Positions 25,881-35,208 of a DNA stretch of 64,000 nt are shown here, one piece after another. The stretch's first letter is position 1, and each line of letters opens with the position of its first letter. Below the pieces are notes generated by a model. That model saw only the letters and a list, made by a program, of their open reading frames with translations. It was not told where the DNA came from and ran no database searches. The position numbers and the translations under genes were made by a program. The stretch comes from UBA6168 sp964508135 (lineage in GTDB: Bacteria; Bacteroidota; Bacteroidia; Chitinophagales; Saprospiraceae), in assembly GCA_964508135.1 (NCBI GenBank), contig CAZDSU010000030.1:1-64000 (forward strand). Direction: 5' to 3'.

Positions 25881-26060
25881 ATTCTCCGCTTGCTGGATGG
25901 GACTGGCAGGTTGGGAGCGCTCGTGCTTCCGAATTCCATGCTGGAAAAGGGCAGCCATTTGGTCAAGTTTGATGCAGAATCGTTGCCAGAAAGTTTCTAC
26001 TTTTTGGTGCTGGAAACTGCCGATAAAATACTCAAGGAAAAATTGGTGATTTCGAGGTAA
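25881..26060 (+). pseudogene. Remnant of a type IX sorting domain
   Basis: Just after the terminator, one frame reads ILRLLDGTGRLGALVLPNSM and then LEKGSHLVKFDAESLPESFY, FLVLETADKILKEKLVISR and a stop. This is the last 60 residues of a type A sorting domain (LRLLD-TGR, SHLVKFDA, FYFLVL, KLVISR). No body precedes it: upstream is the terminator of the protease gene. It is therefore the tail of a lost secreted-protein gene. An internal ATG at 25938 exists, but without a signal peptide a functional product is unlikely. Confidence 0.7.
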
Positions 26061-26081
26061 GGCATCATTTTCCATAATCAA

Positions 26082-26115
26082 GAAAGGCCGTTGAAAACAC
26101 TTCGACGGCCTTTCC
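26082..26115 (+). terminator. Hairpin after the sorting-domain remnant
   Basis: GAAAGGCCGTTGAA pairs with TTCGACGGCCTTTC (one G-U) around a five-base loop. It lies 22 bases after the remnant's stop, consistent with the terminator of the lost gene. The rest of the gap to 26271 shows nothing else. Confidence 0.6.
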
Positions 26116-26271
26116 TCATTTTTAAAGGCGCTCTATTTTTGCGCCACCGCCACCTTCTCTTGCCCATTGGGCTGAAAAAAACAGAACGATGCAGTAGCTT
26201 TGTTCCAACCTTCCAAGCTCCCTGCTCTGTCTTAGCAGTAAATCGTTCATTCAAAATCAAAAACTGTAGCC

Positions 26272-27063
26272 ATGTATAAAATAATTTTCATTAGCACAAT
26301 CTTGGTGTTCTCATGCCTCGGATGCCAGAAGGACCCCAATCCACCCATTAATTTTCCTGTTGACTTGCCAAACTGCAGGCTCTTGGGCTCAAGCCAGAAA
26401 GGCGAGTTCAGGTCTTATACTTACGAGTATGACGCTTCTGGTCGTTTGATAAAACAAATAGAAAAATGGAATGGTGTTGACAGGCTTTGGTACGTTTTGA
26501 ATTATGATGGAGACAAGCTCATATCACGTGAGCACTGGTCAGAGTATCCAAATTCACCAATAGAAATGGTACGCCTTGACTCGTTGGTTTACAATGATAT
26601 TGGGCAAATAATCGAGAAGCGGGAATTGTTGCCGAACGATAATTTTTCTACACATCTTATCTATTTTTACGAGTACGACTCAAATGAATTGCCCATAAAA
26701 AGCAGGACCTTTTACCCCACAAACAACGAGTTTTGGTCTTCCCACAAATACATTTGGGAAGATGGGAACATCACGAAAAAAGAAGATTACGAAGGCGAAT
26801 TTGGACAACTTGAACACGAATGGTTTTATGAGCACGGCGATGCGCTGAATTACCAACTAATACTTGGGCTTATTCCTGAGCACCCCGAGTACCGTACCAC
26901 AAACATGGTCAAGTCTTCAATGGCAAAAGATTATACCGGCCTGCTTGACTTGATTTGCAACCCATGCAAAACCAACTATAAAGTCAATGATGAGGGACTT
27001 CCGACATCCATTCATTATGAATGGGACGAACATCCAATTTTGTTGGAATGGGAATGTGAATAG
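26272..27063 (+). CDS. Lipoprotein with YD-like repeats
   Basis: A 263-residue lipoprotein: MYKIIFISTILVFSCLGCQK has a lipobox with Cys at 15 or 18. The body contains tyrosine-aspartate motifs like those of RHS/YD repeats, such as YTYEYDASGRLIKQIEKW, YVLNYDGDKLISREHW and FYEYDSNELPIKSRTF, about six in tandem. Such repeats in small Bacteroidota lipoproteins form a beta-rich surface layer of unknown function. It is clearly more AT-rich than its neighbours, which suggests recent acquisition. Monocistronic, between a remnant region and a convergent peroxidase gene. Confidence 0.7.
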   Translation: MYKIIFISTILVFSCLGCQKDPNPPINFPVDLPNCRLLGSSQKGEFRSYTYEYDASGRLIKQIEKWNGVDRLWYVLNYDGDKLISREHWSEYPNSPIEMVRLDSLVYNDIGQIIEKRELLPNDNFSTHLIYFYEYDSNELPIKSRTFYPTNNEFWSSHKYIWEDGNITKKEDYEGEFGQLEHEWFYEHGDALNYQLILGLIPEHPEYRTTNMVKSSMAKDYTGLLDLICNPCKTNYKVNDEGLPTSIHYEWDEHPILLEWECE

Positions 27064-27181
27064 GCATATCGGCGCAAAAGAATAAGAGGATTCCTGGAAT
27101 GTTGTTATTAATCCTTTTTTAGGAACTGTGATTGTGGCAAATTAATCCAAGTTGTTGAATACCAACCAATTGTAGAATCCC

Positions 27182-28126
27182 TCATTTATCATTCCGCACA
27201 AACTGGTCGTCCGTTAGCGCCTCCAAAAACAATTTCAGTTCTATTTTTTCAGTAGCGGTTAGGTTCAGCGGGTTGGCCAGCGAGGTGTCCCGGTTGATAG
27301 CGTCGGGCACCACTTTGGCTGGGTCGTTGTAAAAATCAATCACCTCGTCAAGGCTGCGGAACATCCCATTGTGCATGTACGGGGCGGTGAGCGCCACATT
27401 GCGCAGGCCCGGCACCTTGAATTTGCCAAGGTCAGCGGGGTCGCGGGTAATGGCGAACCGGCCTTCGTCGTTCAGGTCTTTGTCATTGTAAAGTCCGACG
27501 TTTTTGAACTCATCGGCGGTAAAATCAGGCGTAAAGTGGCAGTCGAAACAGCGGGCCTTGTCCATGAACAGTTCCCGTCCCCTCACCGCTGCCTCGCTCA
27601 TTCCGCCCGGCTCATCAAACATCCAGCGGTCGAATGGCGTGTTGGCGGTTTCGAGGGTAGAAACGAAGGTGGCCAGCGCCTTGGCGAGGTCTTCAGCGTT
27701 GGCCTTCCGGCCAAATATTTCCAAGAAAGCAGGCCCGTAAACTGGGTGGCTGCGCAGCCGCTGTTCCACTTGGGCAAGCGTCATACGCATTTCAACAGTG
27801 TCCTGGATGGGGATGAGCACTTGGTCTTCCAGCGCCACCACCCGCCCGTCAAAAAAGAAGTGGGAGCGGGCCGACATGTTGGTGATGCTGGGCGCATTGC
27901 GCTTGCCCAACCTGCCACCCACGCCCCGGCTGAATCGGGCAGTATCGGCAAAAGCAAATTCTGGGATATGGCAAGAGCGGCAGCTCACCGTGCTGTCGAG
28001 CGAGAGGATGGGGTCGGAAAAAAGCCGCTCGCCGAGTTGGGTGGCGTCCTTCGGCCCTGCGCCCGAAAAGGCCAGCAACAGCGCAACGGCAACAGTTACC
28101 GGCAGTAGGTAAAGTATTTTTTTCAT
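27182..28126 (-). CDS. Di-haem cytochrome c peroxidase (MauG/CcpA family)
   Basis: A 314-residue periplasmic di-haem enzyme. The N-terminal signal segment runs to about residue 22. Haem sites are SCRSCH (Cys 49 and 52, His 53) and RCFDCH (Cys 193 and 196, His 197), and the distal axial-ligand region is LTAPYMHNGMFRSLDEVIDF. The spacing and the segments GGRLGKRNAPSITNM, FFDGRVVALEDQVLIPIQ and FKVPGLRNVALTAPYMHNG match cytochrome c peroxidases that reduce hydrogen peroxide, and MauG-like relatives. It is a single gene on the minus strand with no partner nearby. Confidence 0.9.
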   Translation of the reverse strand: MKKILYLLPVTVAVALLLAFSGAGPKDATQLGERLFSDPILSLDSTVSCRSCHIPEFAFADTARFSRGVGGRLGKRNAPSITNMSARSHFFFDGRVVALEDQVLIPIQDTVEMRMTLAQVEQRLRSHPVYGPAFLEIFGRKANAEDLAKALATFVSTLETANTPFDRWMFDEPGGMSEAAVRGRELFMDKARCFDCHFTPDFTADEFKNVGLYNDKDLNDEGRFAITRDPADLGKFKVPGLRNVALTAPYMHNGMFRSLDEVIDFYNDPAKVVPDAINRDTSLANPLNLTATEKIELKLFLEALTDDQFVRNDK

Positions 28127-28285
28127 TGAAAATAAGGTTGCTTGGCGGGTTGGGTTGCACAGGTTTAGGGTGGCAAAGTTCTGGTTTCTTTTTGGGAGGG
28201 ACGATCTAAAAAATCCTTAAAATTGAAACGGGTTTCCGATGCCCAAGCCTCGAAAACCCGTCTTAACTCGGTCTGCAAGCCCGAG

Positions 28286-31138
28286 TTACTGCAAAACCAC
28301 TTTCCCTTGTCCTACCGCTATGCCATTGGCAGTGATTTCGTAGAAATACAACCCTGGTGCAAGGCCATTTTTCTTGATTTTGCCAACACCATTTTTTATT
28401 TTTTCGCTTCGCAAAAAACGCCCAGTCAAATCGAACAGCCGCAGTTCAATTTCTTGGTTTTCAACGCCTTGCAATAGCACGACCGCCTCGTCTGCGAACG
28501 GATTGGGGTACACGGTGCAGTTGATTTTTTTGGGCAAAACAGGCGGTTGCACAGCTGATGTGATAAAATGCTCTCCTAGTTTGTGTACCGTCGAATTCGT
28601 GATGACCGGGTCGTTGAAGTCGAAGAAAATCGCCGCTTCGTTCTCGATGACCGTACCGAGTGGCAGCCCAGCTTTTTGCCCAATGCTGAACTTCACGAAA
28701 CCGTGCGAACCTTGCTCGTTCACGTTGCTGTCTGGCAGTAGGATGTTCTCGAAGATGAACACCAGCGTGTCCTGGTGGATGTCAAGTTGGTACGGGTGGC
28801 TCGAAGCACCGGGCCGCAACGTAGCGATGTCGAGTGACGGGTCAATCACGTCTTGAATGACGACCAGGAAAGCCGTGTCCGTGCCCGTGTTCTGGAAGCG
28901 GATATGGTAGTCGAGCATTTGCCCCGGCTCGATGAGGTGCTCAGCGCCGTAGCCGAGCGGGTAGCCTTGTTTGTCGTTGGGGTCGTAGCTGCCGATGACG
29001 TCGTGGCAGTCAATCGAGACGAACGGCCCGTTGTCGTCCTCTGGGAATTGCGAAGCGAAGCCCGTGCTGAACGAGCCTGCCCCATTCGTCCCGCAACCCT
29101 CCACAAACTGCGATAGAACGGAGAAGCCGGGCTCGCCCGGCACCTGCTCGGCCAGCAGGTTGTAGGTCGAGCCGTTGGCGGCGAATGATACGGTGATGGA
29201 TTCGCCCGCTCCGAGTTCAAAGTCAGACTGCAGCAGCATCACGCCGTCCTCCACCACGATGAAGCCCTGCGGCTCGTCCATGTCGCCTGTGCCCGTGTTG
29301 GTGATGGTGAAAATGACGCTGTCCGCCGTGCAGGTGGAGGTTATTTCGAGGAAGGCGCCTGACCAGTTCGGGTCAATGGGCGTGCAAAGCGAGTCTGGAA
29401 AGATATGCGCTTCGGCACAAAGCGTTTGCCCCAAAACCGCATCGCAGGAGACGTGGGCGGTAAAGTAGAAACTGCCACACTCGCCCGGTTCTACATCTCC
29501 CACGGGGAAGGAAAAACCGTTAATTGGCTCGGTGTGTGGGAACGGAGAGTCAATGAATTGGAGTAGCGAAATCGGGTCGAGCGTGATGATTACATGAGCA
29601 TCTGTAGCAGTTTCAGAACTGTTGTTGCAGTAGTTCACATAGTAAATACTGTTGAGGCAGCGCCGCAGCAACGGTGTGCTGATGTCCACTTCCATCAGCG
29701 GACAACTGATGGTTTTCAGCCAATGAAAATCGGCGGTGTCCACATCCGTGGCATCTTCCAGGGTGAGGTTGATGGGGCTTCCGCAATCTGCCCAGTAGGC
29801 GGCTGGCGGGATGGCCTCCACGGTGTAGTCGTCCGGTGGCGCTTGCATGGCGTAGTTGCCGAGGCTGTCCGTGAAGTCGAAATACTCGTCGCCGTTGGTG
29901 GCGGTGGCACGAACCATCCAATTGGCAAGGGCGGGTTCGCCAGTGTCGTAGGTGCAATTGCCGTCTTCTTCGGAGGTAAGAGTGCCGATGATGGAGCCGC
30001 ATTCTTGGGTGTCGCCGCTCACTACAATGGTATCCAAATAGCTGCATCCATTTGCGTCCGTGATAGTGACAGAATAGCTCCCAGTATCGGTAATGACAGG
30101 GTTCGCAAAGTTTGAGTTGAAATTGTTTGGGCCCGCCCAAATATAGGTGAATGGAAAGGTGCCACCACCACAAGTCAATAAAATAGTGGACTCCGAGTTG
30201 TTGCAGTTGATGGAATTGGAAACGGTTGGAGTGCAAACGAACGGAGGGGGGCCATTGATAATAAAACTATTATCCGCAACACAACCGTTCGCATCCATCA
30301 CGGTGACGCCATAAAGCCCAGGTGATAAATTTTGCAAGGCTGGGCCAATTGCGCCATTTGTCCAGATATATGAATAGGGCGGTGTGCCACCAGAACAGGA
30401 GATGGACAAGCTGCCATCCGAAGCGCCGAAACAAGAGACATCAGTAACGGCAAAATTGCAAGCTATTGGCACTGGTACAGTTACCGTTATGCAACCATTC
30501 ACGATTCCATTCGTGCAATTAGCATCGCCAACTCCAATAAGACAAAACACGGAATTTCCAAAATTACTACTCAAAGGAAAGGAAAAGGGTGTGGAGTTAA
30601 TTGCAAGGGTCGTCTGAGCTAGTCCATTGATGGAGAACGATAATATCCAAGGAGCAGTACCCGTGAAATTGATGAGCACTTCAATGGATTCACCGGTGCA
30701 AATGGTGTAATTACCACCTGCCATGGTTGCTGTAGGCATCTCATGCCATGTAACAGGTGTGCCGACTGAAACCGACAGGCAAGGGTCAGTCAAGTCCACG
30801 TTGCCGGTGCCGTCGTCGTTGCCAACCACGGCGGAGATGTAGTAGGTGCTGCCATAGTTCATGTTGCTCCCGTTGAACCCGAATTCTGGTGTAGAACTTG
30901 TCGAAAGGATGGTGCCGAGGGAGTTGCCGGAGTTAGTGTGCAGGACGAATTGTAGGACATCGTTTCCATCTAATATTGCATCCCCATTGTAGGGTGCCAC
31001 CGCATTTTCTGTCCCACAAAGCTCAATGGCAGAAGTAAGCATGGTTCCAGCATCCGAAGTGCATTGCCCAGTAACTTGCGTGAAGGCTACCGAAACCAAT
31101 ATCAAGCTGAAAATCAACCGAAAAATCATCGAGTTCAT
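28286..31138 (-). CDS. Large secreted protein with SprB repeats and type IX tail
   Basis: A 950-residue secreted protein (signal peptide to about residue 24, VTGQ). Residues about 230-380 hold two SprB-type repeats (CFGASDGSLSISCSGGTPPY and then YTWTNG-like YIWTNGAIGPALQNLSPG). An SdrD-B/Cna-like domain follows near 385-470, then DUF11-type repeats to about 860 (DYHIRFQNTGTDTAF, DPSLDIATL, VENEAAIFFDFNDPVITN). The C-terminus is a type A sorting domain (VYPNPFADEAVVLL, ENQEIELRLFDLTGRFLRSE, GLYFYEITANG). SprB repeats are known from gliding adhesins. Likely a surface or released adhesin-like protein. No partner gene adjoins. Confidence 0.85.
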   Translation of the reverse strand: MNSMIFRLIFSLILVSVAFTQVTGQCTSDAGTMLTSAIELCGTENAVAPYNGDAILDGNDVLQFVLHTNSGNSLGTILSTSSTPEFGFNGSNMNYGSTYYISAVVGNDDGTGNVDLTDPCLSVSVGTPVTWHEMPTATMAGGNYTICTGESIEVLINFTGTAPWILSFSINGLAQTTLAINSTPFSFPLSSNFGNSVFCLIGVGDANCTNGIVNGCITVTVPVPIACNFAVTDVSCFGASDGSLSISCSGGTPPYSYIWTNGAIGPALQNLSPGLYGVTVMDANGCVADNSFIINGPPPFVCTPTVSNSINCNNSESTILLTCGGGTFPFTYIWAGPNNFNSNFANPVITDTGSYSVTITDANGCSYLDTIVVSGDTQECGSIIGTLTSEEDGNCTYDTGEPALANWMVRATATNGDEYFDFTDSLGNYAMQAPPDDYTVEAIPPAAYWADCGSPINLTLEDATDVDTADFHWLKTISCPLMEVDISTPLLRRCLNSIYYVNYCNNSSETATDAHVIITLDPISLLQFIDSPFPHTEPINGFSFPVGDVEPGECGSFYFTAHVSCDAVLGQTLCAEAHIFPDSLCTPIDPNWSGAFLEITSTCTADSVIFTITNTGTGDMDEPQGFIVVEDGVMLLQSDFELGAGESITVSFAANGSTYNLLAEQVPGEPGFSVLSQFVEGCGTNGAGSFSTGFASQFPEDDNGPFVSIDCHDVIGSYDPNDKQGYPLGYGAEHLIEPGQMLDYHIRFQNTGTDTAFLVVIQDVIDPSLDIATLRPGASSHPYQLDIHQDTLVFIFENILLPDSNVNEQGSHGFVKFSIGQKAGLPLGTVIENEAAIFFDFNDPVITNSTVHKLGEHFITSAVQPPVLPKKINCTVYPNPFADEAVVLLQGVENQEIELRLFDLTGRFLRSEKIKNGVGKIKKNGLAPGLYFYEITANGIAVGQGKVVLQ

Positions 31139-31359
31139 AGGTGATAAATTTAGTTCGTCAAGCGAAAACCGGGTGGCAAACGAACCGCTTCCAATTGCCC
31201 ACTGGTTTTGACGCTACAAACATGCGAGCAATCATTTGCCTCGGCAACAACATTTTTTTCGATTTGTAGAAAATAATTTTTAGGTTAACTTGCGAAAAAA
31301 TCAAGTTCTTACTTGACCTTTGAAGTCAGGATTGTAGATAACGACTTTTCCACCAGCCC

Positions 31360-32751
31360 ATGCAAAATACCCTTGTTTTTGAAATTGTCGCCCATTTATC
31401 AAAAACCGAACAACGGGAAGTGCGCAACTTCCTCGCCTCGCCCTACTTCAACCTGCGCAGCGACGTGCAGTTGATCTTCGATTTATTGGCAAAGGAAGTA
31501 GCGCCGCCCAGCCGGGAGGTGACCTGGGAGCGGTGCTTCCCCGGTCTGCCGTTCGACGACCAGCAGCTTCGGCTGACCCTCAGCTACCTGCTAAAATTGC
31601 TGGAACAGTACCTTGTTCTGAAGGAAAAACAGAACGAACCACTTGCCGATTACCACCTGCTTTTGGCCGCCTACCGCCGCCGAAAGTTGCCCCGGCATTT
31701 TGAAAAAACGCAGCGGGCGGTTTCAAAATCGCTTGACAATCAGTCGCTTAGGCATCCGGCGTACTACTTTGAGAACTTCCTTGTGGAAAATCAGCAGTAC
31801 CTCCACCTCCTTGAATCGGGGCGCACGAAGGAGCTGAATCTGCAAATCGTCGAAGACCAGCTAACTACCGCAGCACTCGCCTTGAAGCTGCGCCAAGCTT
31901 GCCTACTCCGCTCGCACCAGGCCGTTTTCAAGACCCCCTACCGCATAGATTTGTTGGATGAAATATTGGTGCTGGCCGAGCAGCCTCCTTATGCAGAGCA
32001 ACCCGCCGTTCTCGTGTATCGGTTATGCTACGTGGCGTTGTTCAGTGGGCAGGACGACCCGCATTTTTCAGCGTTCAAGGCGGCGCTGTTCGAGCATGGC
32101 GGACGTTTCCCGAAGGAGGAAATCGGGTCGCTCTACTTGTTGGCCATCAATTTTTGCATCAAAAAAATCAACGCCAGTCAGCATGCCTACCTCCAGGAGG
32201 CGCTCGACCTCTACAAGCAGGGCCTCAAGTCAGCGCTGCTGTTGGAGGACGGCCAGCTTTCCCGCTTCGCCTACAACAACATCGTGGGCATCGCCCTGCG
32301 CCTACCCGATGAGTGGCAGTGGGCGGAGGAGTTCGTGGAAACTTACCGAAGCTACCTCGAACCGGGTGCGCAAGAGGCCGCCTTTAGTCTCAACTCCGCT
32401 CGGCTTGCCTTTGCCAAACGCCGCTACGACGATGCTTTGGAACATCTGCAACGTGCTGATTACAAGGATTTTATCAACGGTATGGCCGCTCGGATTTTGC
32501 AGTTGAAAATCTATTTTGAAAAACAAGAATTGGAGCTACTCGAAGCTCACTTGAAGACGCTCCGCATGTTTATCCGTCGTAACAAACGCATGAGTTATCA
32601 CCACCAGAACTGGCTGAACATCGTCCATTTTACCCAAAAACTGTTGGAACTGAACCCCTTCGACGAAGCCGGACGGACGGCGCTACGGACAGCCATCGAA
32701 ACGGAGGAGACGCTGACGGAAAAGGATTGGCTGTTGGCACAAATGAATTGA
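31360..32751 (+). CDS. Hypothetical helical-repeat protein
   Basis: A 463-residue soluble protein without a signal peptide, almost wholly alpha-helical, with many charged residues. Segments such as LSKTEQREVRNFLASPYFNL and RLTLSYLLKLLEQYLVLKEK recall a type of cytoplasmic protein common in Saprospiria but without a named function. The C-terminal half could be TPR-like (AFSLNSARLAFAKRRYDDAL, then EHLQRADYKDF). ATG at 31360 gives a clean N-terminus. It is divergent from the SprB-repeat gene with a 220-base gap and stands alone. I cannot name its function. Confidence 0.7.
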   Translation: MQNTLVFEIVAHLSKTEQREVRNFLASPYFNLRSDVQLIFDLLAKEVAPPSREVTWERCFPGLPFDDQQLRLTLSYLLKLLEQYLVLKEKQNEPLADYHLLLAAYRRRKLPRHFEKTQRAVSKSLDNQSLRHPAYYFENFLVENQQYLHLLESGRTKELNLQIVEDQLTTAALALKLRQACLLRSHQAVFKTPYRIDLLDEILVLAEQPPYAEQPAVLVYRLCYVALFSGQDDPHFSAFKAALFEHGGRFPKEEIGSLYLLAINFCIKKINASQHAYLQEALDLYKQGLKSALLLEDGQLSRFAYNNIVGIALRLPDEWQWAEEFVETYRSYLEPGAQEAAFSLNSARLAFAKRRYDDALEHLQRADYKDFINGMAARILQLKIYFEKQELELLEAHLKTLRMFIRRNKRMSYHHQNWLNIVHFTQKLLELNPFDEAGRTALRTAIETEETLTEKDWLLAQMN

Positions 32752-32999
32752 CGCGGTACTATGGTTAAATCGGGTACGGTCTTTGCAAAATCCCCTGTTC
32801 ATTCCTTTTTCCTTTTCCATTTCTACAAAAAACAATCGCAGGGCAAACACGCTGTTGAATCTCTTTCATCCCACGATGCAATTCCCCCTTGCAACTTGAG
32901 TCGGTAATCTGCTGTTTGTCAGTGGCTTATGTTTGGTTCAAGTTTGGTTTGTCGGCCATGCTGACAAGATGAATCCTAATGATTTTGTAAATTATGCCC

Positions 33000-33890
33000 A
33001 TGAAAATGCGAACCCTGCTCACCGTTTTGTTGGCCAATTTGTTGCTGATGCCTTTTGGCGATGCGGCCAATCCCACTTCCTACTCAGGAGTCAATTTGAA
33101 AATCAGGATGTACCTCCAAGGTGCCCTGCTGGGGGTCAAACAACCTGAAACGCTCATGCGGGACGACCTGCGAGCCGCTGGCTTGATTCCGCTGCAAGAG
33201 CCTTACGCTTCGTTTAGCAATTACGACCATTACGGCGAAGTGGGTGGGCAGGAGGTCATTGAAAACCCGGAAGTTTTGAAGGTCACCGGCCCGGATGCCA
33301 TCGTGGATTGGGTGTTCGTGGAGTTGCGCCACCCGGAATTCCAGAAAATCGTATTGTCAACCCGCGCTGCCCTGCTCCAGCGGGACGGCGACGTGGTGGA
33401 CGTGGACGGTGTGTCGCCGCTGCACTTTGGGGACATCGAGCCAGGCAGCTACCTCGTGGCGGTTCGTCACCGCAACCACCTCGGCGTGATGGCCACGAAA
33501 GTGTTCGACCTTGAGGAAACCCCTCAACTGGTTGACTTCACCGACCCCAAAAATGGTTTTTTCGGCAACCACCCCATGGTGCAAATCATGGAAAAAATGG
33601 CGCTGTTTGCCGGAGATGTCAACCGGGACGGCGAGGTGCGGATCAAAGGCCCTGATAACGATAAGGACCGCATTTTCTTTACCGTCCTTTTGTCACCCGA
33701 AAACGTGGACGCCAACCACAATTTCATCCTCCACGGCTACAGCAACTTCGACGTTAACCTAGATGGACAGGTGAAGTACCAAGGGCCTACCTCCGATGGC
33801 TCGTACCTGGCTTTTGACATCGTTTTCTTCTGGCGCTACAACTGCCCGCAAATGGATAAGGACTGCCGCCTCGTGGAGCAATTGCCATGA
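33000..33890 (+). CDS. Secreted dockerin-like protein, paralogue 1
   Basis: A 296-residue secreted protein with signal peptide MKMRTLLTVLLANLLLMPFG. The mature part starts with VNLKIRMYLQGAL and RDDLRAAGLIP, then an Ig-like region with TGPDAIVDWVFVELR, ALLQRDGDVVDVDGVSPLHF and AVRHRNHLGVM. Near the C-terminus are dockerin-like or EF-hand-like loops, GDVNRDGEVRIKGPDNDKDR and NLDGQVKYQGPTSDGS. This layout occurs in Bacteroidota proteins often labelled haemagglutinin-like, usually near type IX cargo; its role is not proven. The next gene is a close paralogue 57 bases downstream. ATG at 33000 was preferred over 32994 for the signal peptide; either could be used. Confidence 0.75.
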   Translation: MKMRTLLTVLLANLLLMPFGDAANPTSYSGVNLKIRMYLQGALLGVKQPETLMRDDLRAAGLIPLQEPYASFSNYDHYGEVGGQEVIENPEVLKVTGPDAIVDWVFVELRHPEFQKIVLSTRAALLQRDGDVVDVDGVSPLHFGDIEPGSYLVAVRHRNHLGVMATKVFDLEETPQLVDFTDPKNGFFGNHPMVQIMEKMALFAGDVNRDGEVRIKGPDNDKDRIFFTVLLSPENVDANHNFILHGYSNFDVNLDGQVKYQGPTSDGSYLAFDIVFFWRYNCPQMDKDCRLVEQLP

Positions 33891-33947
33891 GCATTAAGCA
33901 TAAAAATAAACTATCAATAATCACCCACTCCCCGCTCTATTGAACGC

Positions 33948-34799
33948 ATGAAAAAAATAATTTTGCACAAAACGACCCTGCTGTTGACGCTACTGCTGGC
34001 CACGGCTTTCAACCTCAGCGCCCACAACGGTGTCCTGGTTTCCCCCAAAATGTACCTGAAAGGTGCCCTCCAATCAAATGGCCTGATGCGCGACGAACTT
34101 CGTGCGAAGGGCCTCTTGCCCAGCACCGAGCCTTACTCGGCCTTGGCCAACTTCCAGCACTACGGCGATGGCGGCGGGGAGACCATCAGCAGCCCCGGCG
34201 TGTTCAGTGTCACCGGCCCAAATGCCATCGTGGACTGGGTGGTGGTGGAATTGCGGAGCGACAACTCGATTTCGACGCCGATAGCTACCCACGCTGCACT
34301 GCTCCAACGGGATGGAGACGTGGTGTCCGTGGACGGGGTTTCGGCGGTGAGGTTCCTGACTGTGGCGCCGGGCCAGTACCACGTGACGGTGAGGCACCGC
34401 AACCACCTCGGCGTGATGACTGCCGGGGCGCTCAATTTGACCAATATTGCGACCCTGGTTGACTTCTCCAATCCCGCAATGCCGCTTTATGGGACGACGC
34501 CCTGTGAAAACAACGGCACTACCCGGATGCTTTGGCTCGGCAATGCGAACCTCGACAAAAAAGTGATTCACCAAGGGCCTTACAACGACACTTTTACCTT
34601 GTTTTCTTCGGTGGTTTCTGCACCGGGCAATGTTAACAACAACCAGAATTACATGCTGGAGGGTTATCTAACGACGGATTACAACCTGGACGGATACTCG
34701 ATTTTTAACGGCCCGAACAACGACCGTTCCTTCACTTTTATCCAAGCAGGCATAAGCTGCGGAGTCGTGAACTGTATTTTTGTGGAGCAAATTCCCTAG
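33948..34799 (+). CDS. Secreted dockerin-like protein, paralogue 2
   Basis: A 283-residue paralogue of the preceding gene with its own signal peptide (to about residue 26, NLSAH). Shared blocks are PKMYLKGALQ, MRDELRAKGLLPSTEPYSAL, TGPNAIVDWVVVELR, ALLQRDGDVVSVDGVSAVRF, VRHRNHLGVM and the end (VEQIP against VEQLP). Its calcium-loop-like repeats are NLDKKVIHQGPYNDT and DYNLDGYSIFNGPNNDRS. The pair arose by tandem duplication and is probably cotranscribed. The stop codon TAG lies in the CTAG target duplication of the element at 34800. Confidence 0.75.
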   Translation: MKKIILHKTTLLLTLLLATAFNLSAHNGVLVSPKMYLKGALQSNGLMRDELRAKGLLPSTEPYSALANFQHYGDGGGETISSPGVFSVTGPNAIVDWVVVELRSDNSISTPIATHAALLQRDGDVVSVDGVSAVRFLTVAPGQYHVTVRHRNHLGVMTAGALNLTNIATLVDFSNPAMPLYGTTPCENNGTTRMLWLGNANLDKKVIHQGPYNDTFTLFSSVVSAPGNVNNNQNYMLEGYLTTDYNLDGYSIFNGPNNDRSFTFIQAGISCGVVNCIFVEQIP

Positions 34800-34953
34800 T
34801 GCTTTGTCATTTAAATAGTGTCGGGTAAAAGCAAGGGGCTTGGGGCGGCGCAGCCGCCCCAAAAGAACCTCTCCCCCGACGAGCCGCCGGAGGCGGCGAG
34901 AAGGGGCAAATACGATAGTTTTTTTGACCCGTCATTATTGATTTGACAAAGCA
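34800..34953. mobile_element. 154-bp miniature inverted-repeat element (CTAG target site)
   Basis: Ends TGCTTTGTCA at 34800-34809 and TGACAAAGCA at 34944-34953 are perfect inverses, with weaker pairing extending to about 32 bases. CTAG flanks both sides (34796-34799 and 34954-34957) as a target duplication. The interior (34830-34910) carries the GC-rich palindromes found at 2054, 14566 and 22117. No transposase inside, so it would move in trans. It lies in the gene-free stretch 34800-35208, which otherwise holds a terminator hairpin. Confidence 0.75.
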
Positions 34954-34982
34954 CTAGTTGGGGAAAACAGTTTTCTTATTTG

Positions 34983-35032
34983 AAAACAACAGCCCTGCCA
35001 GCACAATTGTAGCTGACAGGGCTGTTGTTTTT
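34983..35032 (+). terminator. Intrinsic terminator
   Basis: AAAACAACAGCCCTG pairs with CAGGGCTGTTGTTTT, with an inner partly paired loop and a following U-run. Before the 34800 element inserted it would have lain close to the stop of the 33948-34799 gene, so it is probably that operon's terminator. Confidence 0.75.
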
Positions 35033-35208
35033 GGGTGATTTTGTCTAATTCAGACTTTTGAAGGCAACTGTCAAAAGCCACGGACAGGCAGCGATGTTTG
35101 CAGATAGTGTAGTAAAAACGGGAAGAATTTTAGATAGGAGCTTTATTATGAAAAAAATTGGTGTAATTCGTGGCTTCAATTTCCTTTCACCAATAAAAAT
35201 CTTGTGCA

